A stretch of 39,716 bases of DNA, taken from positions 1 through 39,716 of the forward strand of contig CAZUVM010000115.1 in assembly GCA_964623885.1 (NCBI GenBank), written 5' to 3'. How positions within the stretch are numbered: position 1 is the first letter of the stretch; every line of letters starts with the position of its first letter. A program made the translations under genes and the position numbers. Shown here piece by piece: positions 1 through 9,262 of this stretch. The stretch comes from CAZUVM01 sp964623885. Lineage in GTDB: Bacteria > Verrucomicrobiota > Verrucomicrobiia > Limisphaerales > UBA8199. The notes beneath the pieces are model-generated. The model worked only from the letters and a program-made list of their open reading frames with translations. It searched no databases and was not told the origin of the DNA.

Positions 1-1
1 T

Positions 2-3000
2 CATGGAGGATTGTGGTTGAGTGACGCGGTGAGTTCGCCGCTGTTGGATGCTGGTGATTTGGCTTCGGCGTACAACCTGGAACCGGGCCCCAATGGCAAC
101 CGCATCAATCTCGGCTTCGAAGGCAATACCCCACAGGCATCCAAGTCGCAGAGCATGGTTATCCAGTTGCTCTCCTTCCTCGGCGGCGAAAAGGTGCGCC
201 AGGGCCAGGCTTCGCTGATTCTCTGGCGCTCGGTCGGATTCCTGTCCGGCGACCAAATCAATATTGACTTCTCCGCCGATGGCGGCGCCACATTCATCCC
301 GTTAGCGACCGCTCGAGCCAACGACGGCGGCTTTGCCTGGAATCCCACCGTGCCGACGCTGACCGGCCTCATCCGAATCCGCAGCGCAAGCCAGTCGAAC
401 GTCTCGGATGTCTCGCACAGCACGTTCGTGGTCGGCACCGCCACGCGGAACTTCTACGTGAACGACGGATCCAGGACTGGGGACCAATACACCACCGCGG
501 TTGGCAACAACGCCAACAGCGGCACCACGCCCGCCGATCCGATGGCCTCGCTCAACGCGTTGCTTGCCGCTTACTCGCTGAGCGCCGGCGACACCGTTTA
601 TGTGGACAGCGGTGTTTACAATTTGCCCGCGAACATACGAATCACTGCTCAGGATTCGGGCGTCACCATTATCGGCCCAACTAACGGCGCCTCCCTTGGG
701 ACCGGCTATCAACAGGTCATTCTGAACGATGCACCTCTGGCTTACTATCGCCTGGGTGAGGCTCTTGGAGCTACGACAGTCGTGGATGCTTCGAGCAACC
801 ATCTCAACGGCACTTACCAGGGAGGCGTCACGCTGGGCGCGGCCGGCGCCATCAACGACACGAACAACACCGCGGTCACCCTGAATGGGTCCACCGGCTA
901 CGTTCAACTGCCTGCCTTGAGCGCATTCCCGAATGGCATCACGCTTGCCGTTTGGGTGTATCCCACGGCCGTTACTAGTTTCCAACGCCTTTTCGACCTT
1001 GGAAATGGACAGGCCAACGATAACATCCTCTTCCTCCGTAACGGCACCAGCAACGACCTTTACGTTCAGTCCTTCAATGGTTCTACCGCGGGCCCCGTGG
1101 TGACCGCCTCCGGCGCGCTCGAGCTCAACAAATGGCAGTATTTTGTCGCTACCATTACTTCGAGCGGATTTGCTTCGATCTACAAGAACGGCCGGCTTCT
1201 CGCTTCCGGAAATATCAATCCGCTTTCAAACGTTGCGCGCGCCAGCAATTACCTCGGTCGAAGCAACTGGGCCGGCGACACGCCTTTCACCGGCAGTCTC
1301 GACGAGGCCGCGATCTTTAACTCCGTCCTGCCGGCGGATCACATCGCCACCCAGTATTTCACCGGGGTCTCACAAGGCGCCGTGTTCAACCGCGGCAACC
1401 CCGGCACCGGACGGTATGCCATCGAGTTGGCGGGCGCCTCGAATGTGACGATCAGCAACTTGCAGTTGACCGGCGCCGAGCAGGGCCTGGTCGCGTCCGG
1501 CGCCGCTCAACTGACATTGACCGGAAACGTTTCCTTCAACAACGCCCTGCGCGGGTTCTACGTGGATACCGATGTCCAAGGCGCCCTACTCAGCGGCAAC
1601 ACCGCTTACGGCACCGTTGGCAACTCGAACACCGACCAGGACGTCGGTTTCTATCTCCGTGGTTACCAGATGACCATTAATAGCAATGTCTCCTATAAGC
1701 TTGGGTCCCAATTCGGTGACGGAATCGATATTGATTCCGCCAACGCGCTGACATTCACCAACAACCTGGCCTACAACGACGTTTATGGGATGAGCATCAC
1801 CCTCATTCAGGGTGTGGTGCACGACAATGAAGCCCGTAACAACGGTCGAGGTTTGTTTGTTGCCGATACCGATGCCGCGGTGCAGACGCAGGTTTACAAC
1901 AACTACGTCCATGACAACAGCACGGGCCTGGAAGTCCAAAACAACATTCAGGCCTTCAATAACAAGGCCGTCAACAACCTTGGTACCGGCATTTACGCTG
2001 ACAACAGCGCCAGCGATAATACCTGGCTCCATGATAATTATTCCATCCGCAACGCAATCGGCATCGAGGCCGGCTATGGCCGCGTTTACAACAACCGAGC
2101 CGCCGGCAACTCGGCACGCGGCATCCTGATCGATAACAGCGCCGTTTATGTCAACGGCAACTATGTTTATGGCAATCCCGTCGGCATCGAAGTTACCGGC
2201 TACTACGCCGGCGGCACCCAACTCCTGAACAACCTCGTTTATCAAAACGCCAATTACGAGATCTACGTCCATGGCGTCCAGTACAACGGCGCGATCCGCA
2301 TCGTCAACAACACCGTTTATCACGACACCGGCAGTGCAATCCGTTGGGAAAGCAACACCCAGCCGCTCAACCTCTACAACAATATCATTATCATCAACGG
2401 CGGCTTCGGGGTTGAATTGATCGGCACCCTGACCGGATTCGACAGTGATTACAACGATATCTTCCCCACCAAGCCGGGCGCGTACGTGGGCAAATACCTC
2501 ACGCAGGCAAATTCCGATACGCTGGCCGCCTGGCGCACCGCCTCCGGCAAGGACGCCGACAGCATTTCGGTTGATCCTGGGTTCACGGATATCAACGGGC
2601 CGGACAACCTGCTGGGTTGGACGCAACCCGATCCGCAAAGCCAATTCGCCGACTTTGGCCTGGACGACAACTTCCATCTTAAGGCGCATTCGCCTGCCAT
2701 CGACACAGCCAACAGCGACGTGGCTCCTCTGCTGGACGCGGAAGGCAACGCCCGCGTGGATGACCTTGGCACTCCGAATACCGGCGCCGGCGTTTACAAA
2801 TTCTACGACCTGGGCGCGTTCGAGTTTGTCGGCTCCAGCGCCGATATCGTGCCGCCGACCGTGGTTAGCGTGCTGCCCGTCGGCGCCAACGGCAACGGCT
2901 TGAGCAACGCCCGCTTCAGCACTTTCACCATCCACTTCAGCGAGCCGCTCCAGCCGCTCTCCGCCCAAAGCCTCGCCCTCTATTCTCTGGTTCAAGCCGG

Positions 3001-5776
3001 CGCTGATGGCGTGCTGGGCACCGGCGACGACGTGCCGGTGCCGATCCTGAGCGTCAATTATACCGCCGGCAGCCAGGACGTGTTTGTCAACTTGAACGGC
3101 CAATTGCCGCAGGGGATTTACCGGCTGACGCTGATCAGCGGAACTACCGCGGCGATTGTTGATCGCTCCGGTAACGCGCTGGACGGCGACGGTAACGGCA
3201 CTGCCGGAGGCAATTTCGTGCGTGATTTCCGCCTCGACTTGACGGCGCCCATTGTTGCGTCGGTCACACCGAATGGCTCCCAGAGCACCGGCCCGACTCA
3301 GTTCACAGTCGTCTTCCAGGAGAACCTGCTGATGGATGCCAGCACGATCACCAACGTGGCGAATTATGGGTTGCTTTCGACAATCCATGAGACCTTTGGC
3401 AACCCTGACGATGTGGATGAATCCGGACGAATTACCGGCATCACCTACGACCCGAGTACCAAGACAGCGACCATCACGTTATCCGGCGCGCTGCAGCCGA
3501 GGCGTTACATGTTGACCATTCGTTCCGCCATCGCCGATCAGGCTGGTAACACGCTCGTCTCCAATTTCGTAAGTTTGCTCCAGGTCGGTGTGCCCGTGCT
3601 GGCGCACATCGGCGACAAATCGGTCTTTGATAGTAACCTCCTGACCTTCACCGCGACCGCTGTTGACCCGGATAACACCGGCACCCTTACCTTCAGCCTG
3701 GGACCCGGCGCTCCGTTTGGCGCCAGCATCACCCCTGGCGGCGTCTTTACCTGGACGCCTTACGCCGCCCAGGCCGGCGCCGTCTACAACATCAAAGTCA
3801 CTGTGACCGATCAGAATGTCCCGCCGCTCAGCGCCTCGGAAACGATTGCCGTTACCGTCCTGCCCAACACCGCGCCGTTCGTTGTTTCCACCCAGATCGG
3901 CAATGGTGCGCCGCAACGATCCTGGGTGGGCGGCCTCACTCTGCAGTTCAGCGATAATGTTTCTGTCACGCTGAGCGCCGGCAACCTGCTTCTCACGAAT
4001 TTGACCACGGGTACGACCATCCCGGTGGGCAGTATGGCGCTCTCGTTTAACACCGCCACCAACCAGGCCGTTCTTACCTTCCCGGGCTTGGCCGGCCAGG
4101 CCCTGCCGGACGGCAATTACCAGCTCATTGTGCAAGCGGCAGGAATCGTCGGCTCGCACGGCAAATCGATGGCCGCTAACTATAACTTCGGTTTCTTCGT
4201 CCTGGCCGGAGATGCCAATGGCGACCGTGTCGTGAACGACCAGGATCTGCTGCAGGTTTGGCAGGAGTTGCTCAAACCGGCCGCTTCCCGGAATCTCGCT
4301 GACGATCTGAACGGCGACGGCCAGGTGACCCAGGCCGACCTCGACCTGGTTAAAGCCCACTACCTTGGCGCGTTGGCGCCGCCGCTGGTTTCCGTCCTCA
4401 GTGCCACGGTCAATGATGGCCAGGCGCAAAGATCGCGGGTGTTCGATTTAATCCTGCAGTTCAGTGACGTCGCTAATCTCACGGCTTCGAGCCTCGTGCT
4501 CTGGAATCTCGACACCCAGACTACGGTGTCCGGTTTGGCGGTCACTTACGACGCCGCCACCAACCGGGCCCGTATCACTTTCCCTGGCCTCACCGGTCAG
4601 CAGCTCCCGGATGGCAATTACGAGTTAATCGTTCCGGCCGCCCGCGTCACCGACGCCCTGAATCGTCCTATGGCTTCCGATTTCCACTTCAAGTTCTCTG
4701 CCTTGACCGGCGACACCAACGGTGATCGCGTGGTGAATGATACCGACTTGCTGCTGGTCTGGTCGGAATCGTTGAAACCGGCTGCTTTCCAGAATCTGGC
4801 CGATGACCTCAATGGCGATGGACAGGTTAATTCCACCGATGTGGCAATCGTCCGGAGCCATTATCTGGCCGCGCTGCCGGCTGCCGCCATCGACATCCTG
4901 GCTTCAGCGGTGAACGGCGGCCAGACTCAGCGCTCGCGCGACTTCAATGTCCAGCTTCAGTTCAGCGATAATGTCGCCGCCACGCTCTCTACCGCTCATT
5001 TGACCCTTACCAATCTTGGCACTCAGGCAGTCGTTACCGGTATTGCCGTGGCGTTCAACGCCGGTTCGTATCTGGCCACCGTGACCTTCCCTGGGCTCCC
5101 CAATCAGCAATTGGCGGATGGCAATTACGAGTTGCTCGTTACGGCCGCCGGCGTGACCGACTCCAGCGGTGACGTGATGAGGACTGACTTCCGTCTCCGC
5201 TTATTCGCCCTGTCGGGTGATGTCAATGGCGACCGGGTGGTTAATGATAGCGATCTTTACCAGGTTACGCAGGAACTGCTCAAACCGGCCGGCAGCCGTA
5301 ATCTCGGGTACGATCTTAATGGGGATGGCCAGGTGACGACCGCTGATTTAGCCATCGTCAAAGGTAATTATCTTGCCTCGCTCCCGCCCGCCCCAGTCTC
5401 CGCGCCGCAAATAACTTCAAGCTTTGATACAACTTCCTCCGCCCTTGTTGCGACCGCTACCACGAGTGCCGGGCCGACCGGCAGCACTTCGACCTCTTTC
5501 TCGTCCCAGTCCGCAGTGCCGGCGATAAGCTCGACCACTATCAACCTGACGGCCCTGTGGTTGGCCGACCGCGGCCAGGATAATTACCTGTTTGCGCTGA
5601 CTACTCTCTCCTCCAATGGCCAATCGGGCTGGGACGGAGCAGAGGGTTTGGGGGAGAGGACGCTTTCGCTTCCTGGGTTCATGGTGAGGAGCCCGTTATT
5701 CGCTCATGGCGAGGCGCATCAATTCACCTTGCAACTCTGGCTTAATTCGATTCGCCGACGAGGACACATTTTATGA
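2..5776 (+). CDS. Giant secreted multidomain protein (LamG, beta-helix, Ig-like, three dockerin modules), 5' partial
   Basis: The frame is open to the left edge and no signal peptide is visible, so the true start lies outside the window; an in-window TTG at 11 is probably not the start. Counting from base 11 there are 1921 residues. In order: an Ig-like stretch (about 55-140), a LamG/concanavalin-like domain (about 236-452), an Asn-rich right-handed parallel beta-helix (about 475-800) ending in an 'SPAIDTA...DLGAFEF' segment (about 894-942), two SbsA-type Ig-like domains (about 948-1190), a cadherin-like domain (about 1194-1284), then three tandem modules of about 168 residues. Each module ends in a dockerin-like pair of calcium loops of the form GDxNGDRVVND...DLNGDGQV (about 1398-1455, 1565-1620, 1734-1790). 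Role inferred: extracellular carbohydrate binding or adhesion, with the dockerins as docking sites. The last 50 or so residues do not resemble any domain. The stop overlaps the next start. Confidence 0.88.
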   Translation, partial: HGGLWLSDAVSSPLLDAGDLASAYNLEPGPNGNRINLGFEGNTPQASKSQSMVIQLLSFLGGEKVRQGQASLILWRSVGFLSGDQINIDFSADGGATFIPLATARANDGGFAWNPTVPTLTGLIRIRSASQSNVSDVSHSTFVVGTATRNFYVNDGSRTGDQYTTAVGNNANSGTTPADPMASLNALLAAYSLSAGDTVYVDSGVYNLPANIRITAQDSGVTIIGPTNGASLGTGYQQVILNDAPLAYYRLGEALGATTVVDASSNHLNGTYQGGVTLGAAGAINDTNNTAVTLNGSTGYVQLPALSAFPNGITLAVWVYPTAVTSFQRLFDLGNGQANDNILFLRNGTSNDLYVQSFNGSTAGPVVTASGALELNKWQYFVATITSSGFASIYKNGRLLASGNINPLSNVARASNYLGRSNWAGDTPFTGSLDEAAIFNSVLPADHIATQYFTGVSQGAVFNRGNPGTGRYAIELAGASNVTISNLQLTGAEQGLVASGAAQLTLTGNVSFNNALRGFYVDTDVQGALLSGNTAYGTVGNSNTDQDVGFYLRGYQMTINSNVSYKLGSQFGDGIDIDSANALTFTNNLAYNDVYGMSITLIQGVVHDNEARNNGRGLFVADTDAAVQTQVYNNYVHDNSTGLEVQNNIQAFNNKAVNNLGTGIYADNSASDNTWLHDNYSIRNAIGIEAGYGRVYNNRAAGNSARGILIDNSAVYVNGNYVYGNPVGIEVTGYYAGGTQLLNNLVYQNANYEIYVHGVQYNGAIRIVNNTVYHDTGSAIRWESNTQPLNLYNNIIIINGGFGVELIGTLTGFDSDYNDIFPTKPGAYVGKYLTQANSDTLAAWRTASGKDADSISVDPGFTDINGPDNLLGWTQPDPQSQFADFGLDDNFHLKAHSPAIDTANSDVAPLLDAEGNARVDDLGTPNTGAGVYKFYDLGAFEFVGSSADIVPPTVVSVLPVGANGNGLSNARFSTFTIHFSEPLQPLSAQSLALYSLVQAGADGVLGTGDDVPVPILSVNYTAGSQDVFVNLNGQLPQGIYRLTLISGTTAAIVDRSGNALDGDGNGTAGGNFVRDFRLDLTAPIVASVTPNGSQSTGPTQFTVVFQENLLMDASTITNVANYGLLSTIHETFGNPDDVDESGRITGITYDPSTKTATITLSGALQPRRYMLTIRSAIADQAGNTLVSNFVSLLQVGVPVLAHIGDKSVFDSNLLTFTATAVDPDNTGTLTFSLGPGAPFGASITPGGVFTWTPYAAQAGAVYNIKVTVTDQNVPPLSASETIAVTVLPNTAPFVVSTQIGNGAPQRSWVGGLTLQFSDNVSVTLSAGNLLLTNLTTGTTIPVGSMALSFNTATNQAVLTFPGLAGQALPDGNYQLIVQAAGIVGSHGKSMAANYNFGFFVLAGDANGDRVVNDQDLLQVWQELLKPAASRNLADDLNGDGQVTQADLDLVKAHYLGALAPPLVSVLSATVNDGQAQRSRVFDLILQFSDVANLTASSLVLWNLDTQTTVSGLAVTYDAATNRARITFPGLTGQQLPDGNYELIVPAARVTDALNRPMASDFHFKFSALTGDTNGDRVVNDTDLLLVWSESLKPAAFQNLADDLNGDGQVNSTDVAIVRSHYLAALPAAAIDILASAVNGGQTQRSRDFNVQLQFSDNVAATLSTAHLTLTNLGTQAVVTGIAVAFNAGSYLATVTFPGLPNQQLADGNYELLVTAAGVTDSSGDVMRTDFRLRLFALSGDVNGDRVVNDSDLYQVTQELLKPAGSRNLGYDLNGDGQVTTADLAIVKGNYLASLPPAPVSAPQITSSFDTTSSALVATATTSAGPTGSTSTSFSSQSAVPAISSTTINLTALWLADRGQDNYLFALTTLSSNGQSGWDGAEGLGERTLSLPGFMVRSPLFAHGEAHQFTLQLWLNSIRRRGHIL

Positions 5777-6561
5777 AAGCATCGACTATCAAGACTTACG
5801 TCATCTTTCTATTCACGATGATGCTGTGGCTGGCAGGTTCGCGACCTGCCGTTGCCCAGGCCGTGGCTGTGACGGCGCGGCTCGATACCAACCTGCTCAG
5901 CGCCGGGCAGATTACGACGTTGCACGTCTTGGCGCAGGTAGTCCCGGGCCTGCGCACGAACTCCGCTCAGATCTTTTCCTGGTATGTGGATGTGCTCAAC
6001 ACCAACGGCGTTGCTGCCAGTGCCAATTACAATTCCATGACCAAAACGGCGTCCGATAACGATCCGCAAACCTCGTCGAAGGGCTTTAATGACGGCGCCA
6101 ATCGCCGCGCCATTTATGATACTTTCTTGAATCTTCCGGGAGCCGGCGTCACCAATCCGGTGGAGCTGATGTCGATTCCGGTTACCGGGGTTACCAGCGG
6201 CAAAACCCGCTTCCTGGTCCAGGCGGGCACGGGCGCCAGCTTGAGCTATGACTTTCAGGTGGTCCCCAGCGGCGGCGGCGCGCCCTATACGGGCGGTGAT
6301 TATACGTCTGCCTTCGCCGACCTCACAGTTACCAACTCGGCCGCACCCTGCGTCTTGAGTCTTGCCGTGAAACAGCTATCCGGCAGCGCCTACCAATTAA
6401 GTTTCACTCCATGTCCAGGTCGGACCCACACCGTTGAGTTTATTTTTGCTCCCACAAACGGCGCCGTCTGGCAGGCGCTTTCTGGCGGCCCATTTAACTC
6501 CGGCCTCGTAACAATCACCAACACCGGCCAGGAACGTCTATTCCGCGTCCGCGCCAACTAG
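5773..6561 (+). CDS. Secreted cohesin-like/Ig-like protein
   Basis: This 262-residue protein has a clear signal peptide (residues 1 to about 28, ending AVAQA). The next 150 residues look like a cohesin or Ig-type beta-sandwich: an early 'LSAGQITTLHV' strand, an 'FSWYVDVLN' strand and a late 'FADLTV' strand. Residues from about 195 to the end (LSFTPCPGRTHTVEF...FRVRAN) match the C-terminal domain common on verrucomicrobial exported proteins. The ATG overlaps the stop of the dockerin protein (ATGA), and GAGGA sits 8-12 bases upstream, so the two are probably translationally coupled. Dockerins bind cohesins, so this gene may encode the partner. The cohesin reading rests on fold-like pattern and context, not on an alignment; a plain Ig-like secreted protein is the alternative. 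Confidence 0.75.
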   Translation: MKASTIKTYVIFLFTMMLWLAGSRPAVAQAVAVTARLDTNLLSAGQITTLHVLAQVVPGLRTNSAQIFSWYVDVLNTNGVAASANYNSMTKTASDNDPQTSSKGFNDGANRRAIYDTFLNLPGAGVTNPVELMSIPVTGVTSGKTRFLVQAGTGASLSYDFQVVPSGGGAPYTGGDYTSAFADLTVTNSAAPCVLSLAVKQLSGSAYQLSFTPCPGRTHTVEFIFAPTNGAVWQALSGGPFNSGLVTITNTGQERLFRVRAN

Positions 6562-6700
6562 CCCGATTCGAAAAAAACCGCGCCCCACCCAATCCGAAGG
6601 GTTGGAAGAAGGGGCCGGACATCGCAGCGCAGCAGGATTTGATTCGGCATCTTTTGCGTCCGTGGCGGCCTTTGCGTGCGGAAAGTATCCGGTATCCGAT

Positions 6701-7977
6701 TTACCGCGGAAACAATTCGCCATTCGCCAGTTGTAGGGCGACGCTAAACATTCCAGTCAGCTGGCCATCTTTGGTAGGGCTCCCGAACCAGGCCACCACG
6801 AGGTCCTTGCCAGGTGACACATAAAGCCCTTGCCCGCCATATCCGCCTTTGAAAAAATCCCCGCTGGAAGTGACCGCATCCCATTGGTAGGTGCTGTGAA
6901 TTACTGAGGCACCCGTTGCCAGGGTGGATAGCCGGAGATACCAGTCCACTCCCTTAATCAGATTTGGGCGGCCGCCTTTCTGGATCTTTTGAAGACAGGC
7001 GCGGGAGACAACAGGGTCGCCTCCCGAGCGTCCCGTCGGAGTAAACAGCATTCCGAAGCGTGCGAGATCGCGCAGGGTGGAGCACACTCCCCCGGCCGAG
7101 AACGAGTTGCCGGTAGGCGTGCTTAGGACGAGGGCATCATGTTCCGCTCCCAGCCGTTGCCAGATCTCGCGCTCGATAAACTTCGCATAGCGCTCCCCGG
7201 AAACCGCCTCCACCAACCAACCCAGGACTTCCGTGTTGACGGACGTATAATCCTTTACTTCACCCGCAGGTCGCCGTGCGCGCATGGCCTTCAGCACCTC
7301 TCGGGGGTTGCCAACTTTATCCACCGCGGGCCAACCAAAGGCATCGTAGAAAGTCCAAAAGGTACATTTGGGATCGCCCAGCTTCTCGCTACAGTCCATT
7401 CCGGATGCCATGTCCAGGATGTCAATCACGCGGATATCACCCCACGCGCTGCCCTTCAGGTCCAGGAGATAGGTATCGATTGGTTTATTGACCTCGATTT
7501 TCTCGCGGTCCTCAAGAATGGCTACCGCCGTCGAAACCAACGTCTTTGAGACCGAAAACCAGATGTGTTTCTCCTGCGGCTGCATGCGAGCATAGTCTTC
7601 GAAGACAATGCGCCCCTTGTGAACGACGATTACGGCATCCGTGGGCGAACTTCTAACGTAGTCCTTCAGCGACGTGCGTGCGCCACCACCGCCACTTTGA
7701 AATCCGCGACATCCGGTCGCTCGGCATGAGTGAGCGGTAAAACGGGATCCTTTCTCGTCAGCGGCGTATGAGCCCAGAATTCGGCCGCATTAAGGTAGAT
7801 GTAGCGTGTAAAGTCGCCTCGCCGATTCCATTCAGTCAAGGGACGCGGATTGAATGGCTCCTGGTGGAACGCCTTGGACTGCTCAGGCGTAAAGCTCGGG
7901 ATATTCTGAGCCCGCACCGGCACGGTCAGCAACAAAAGAATGCCCGCCGAAATCCACGATGAGAGTCGCCCCTTCAT
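6701..7977 (-). pseudogene. Serine hydrolase (class C beta-lactamase family), broken by a frameshift
   Basis: The coding sequence runs in two frames. The first part (7977 down to about 7670) begins with a signal peptide, MKGRLSSWISAGILLLLTVPVRA, preceded by AGGAAA about 10 bases upstream, and ends at a TGA near 7666. The second part (about 7680 down to 6701) continues in another frame with 'TSLKDYVRSSPTDAVIVVHKGRIVFEDY', which is the expected family sequence before the SxxK box. It keeps the catalytic motifs: SVSK (SxxK), YTSVN (YxN-like) and GGYGGQG (equivalent of the third box). The frames meet around 7670-7690 in a repetitive 'gtggcggtggtggcgc' run. The intact protein would be about 425 residues and exported; this family includes penicillin-binding-protein-like esterases and peptidases. 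Either a real mutation or a sequencing/assembly slip explains the break. Only one change is seen, so decay, if real, is recent. Confidence 0.8.
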
Positions 7978-8170
7978 CAGATCTTTTCCTGAGTGCATCG
8001 CCGATGCCCGAGATTATCTGACTGGTTTATAACGTGTGGTGTGCCAGTGCCGCCAAACCCGGAACTGAGCCGCAGCCGCCAGAGACTAAACTTAGACGAA
8101 GCCAGCGATCAACGAGTCTCGCATGCGCTCCGCAAAAAAATGAGTGGCGACTATCGGCTTTGGTGAAATG

Positions 8171-8425
8171 TCAGGCTCGGACATCATACCACCACCCGGT
8201 GCGAGCGCCCACCGCCAGACCGAGGCCGCCATACAAACAGCAAATGGCCGAAAAAATGTTCCAAAGCAAGTCGCATGAGCTGGTGAACACCTCAGACAGC
8301 GCCACCGGTAGTCCGATGAGCAATAAAAAGGTCGCAATGACGCCAGCCAGGACTCGGAACACCATCCGAGTCTCGGGCCGCTTAACTGACGATGTACTAT
8401 TCATGAGCTTGGAGTGCCGAAACAT
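8171..8425 (-). CDS. Small two-helix membrane protein, unknown function
   Basis: Starting at the ATG at 8425 the product is 84 residues; an ATG at 8404 is also possible. The upstream 'gagag' is a modest ribosome binding site that favours 8425. Two hydrophobic segments are visible: VLAGVIATFLLLIGLPVAL and LLWNIFSAICCLYGGLGLAVG. A short basic N-terminal region (SSVKRPETR) precedes them, and the C-terminus is WWYDVRA. I recognise no family. It lies upstream of the broken serine hydrolase on the same strand, about 190 bases away, and next to a recombinase remnant, so it may be part of an acquired segment. The overlapping frames on both strands have no comparable hydrophobic pattern. Confidence 0.5.
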   Translation of the reverse strand: MFRHSKLMNSTSSVKRPETRMVFRVLAGVIATFLLLIGLPVALSEVFTSSCDLLWNIFSAICCLYGGLGLAVGARTGWWYDVRA

Positions 8426-8610
8426 CGCGCTCTCAAGCGCGCACAAATGCAAACTGAGACGCAATTGGCGCGTCCTGTCAAGCGAGAATTAGGCATTTTC
8501 ATTGTTGGATTTCGCTATCTTAGACGAAAAATATATTCCTTTGTTTCTCCACCTCTTCCTTGGGCAAAATCCTTGTTCTCACCGACAATCTTGAAATCGC
8601 ATTTCTGTAA

Positions 8611-8733
8611 GACCCTGATCGAGCCGACGTGCAAGACCTGCTGGGCCACGTGGATGTGACGACCACACAGATCTACACTCATGTCATGAAACGACACGGG
8701 CTGGGCGTGCGGAGCCCGCTGGATGTAATGTGA
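8611..8733 (+). pseudogene. C-terminal remnant of a tyrosine recombinase, integron-integrase type
   Basis: These 40 residues follow an in-frame stop at 8608 and are too short to be a gene. They contain the end of the tyrosine-recombinase catalytic domain: VQDLLGHVDVTTTQ (the LGH box) followed by IYTHV, whose Tyr is the nucleophile. The extension RHGLGVRSPLDVM is the distinctive tail of integron integrases (IntI) and close relatives (usual form G-x-GVRSPLD). Everything upstream, including the Arg and HxxR boxes, is missing, so the fragment is inactive. It is immediately followed by a hairpin-forming repeat. It is evidence that an integron-like or related recombinase locus once stood here. A solitary phage-type integrase with the same tail cannot be excluded. 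Confidence 0.75.
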
Positions 8734-8735
8734 CG

Positions 8736-8813
8736 GGTTGAGAGTTGAGCGCCTGAGGGTTCTCAACCCTCAACCTTCAACCCTCGACCACCCGGGTCTC
8801 TCAACCCTCAACC
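8736..8813. repeat. REP-like inverted repeat, copy 1
   Basis: A 14-base arm at 8736-8749 (ggttgagagttgag) pairs with 8762-8775 (ctcaaccctcaacc) with one mismatch. A second exact copy of the right arm lies at 8800-8813. A nested perfect 7-base stem (gagggtt/aaccctc) lies at about 8755-8771. It starts 3 bases after the recombinase remnant's stop. The same motif family recurs at 9951-10000, which suggests a dispersed non-coding repeat. Confidence 0.7.
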
Positions 8814-8821
8814 AATCCAAA

Positions 8822-9262
8822 TCAAGGATATACCAGCCGATAATAAGCGCCGGGGCTGGCGCGGTTGATCGGGATCTGCACTAGGTTCGTGTTCTGCGAG
8901 CCGGCAACTCTGCCCCAGTCGAGCGGGTTGCTGCTTAAGCCGGAGTTCAGATGATTCGTTTGCGCCAGCACCGTCCAGCCTATGTGATCCGCCGGCCACG
9001 CCAACGTCAGCGCGTCGCCCGAGACGGAGGCGGTCATGTTCGTCGGCGTCTGGTTCACCGTGCCCAGGTACCGGAGCTGGAACCCGTTCAAGCTGCCGTA
9101 ACTCTTCCCGCCTGCCGGAGCCCACGTTCCGTGCAGTTGCGTGCCCGTCACCCACACGTTCGGGAAGACCACATAATTGTTGCCTTGCGCGAAGCTTGTA
9201 TTCTGCGTCGGCAACGCCGTTTGGCTCACCCCTCGTCCAGCACGTTGGTTGGGCTTTTTCAT
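8822..9262 (-). CDS. Truncated secreted-protein C-terminal domain, probably a gene remnant
   Basis: The 146-residue frame lacks a signal peptide but carries, from about residue 28, the C-terminal region typical of large verrucomicrobial exported and autotransporter-like proteins: 'NNYVVFPNVW', then 'LNGFQLRYLG', then 'SGDALTLAWPADHIGWTVLAQTN' and the ending 'GAYYRLVYP'. The normal N-terminal catalytic or beta-helix portion is missing; instead there are about 25 unrelated basic residues. Its ATG overlaps the stop of the upstream gene by ATGA (9259-9262). I infer the tail of a larger gene that was cut and joined to a neighbour; whether it is still translated is unknown. It ends 9 bases from the REP-like repeat. 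Confidence 0.55.
   Translation of the reverse strand: MKKPNQRAGRGVSQTALPTQNTSFAQGNNYVVFPNVWVTGTQLHGTWAPAGGKSYGSLNGFQLRYLGTVNQTPTNMTASVSGDALTLAWPADHIGWTVLAQTNHLNSGLSSNPLDWGRVAGSQNTNLVQIPINRASPGAYYRLVYP

Noticed and set aside
302..4861. Long antisense frames opposite the giant protein, up to 600 codons
   Set aside because: They are Val/Gly/Asp-rich mirror frames of a strongly GC-biased gene, show no domain, and the forward frame has clear domains.
8034..8492. 152-codon forward frame near the recombinase remnant
   Set aside because: Its composition is basic and random-like, and the reverse frame has two clear membrane helices.
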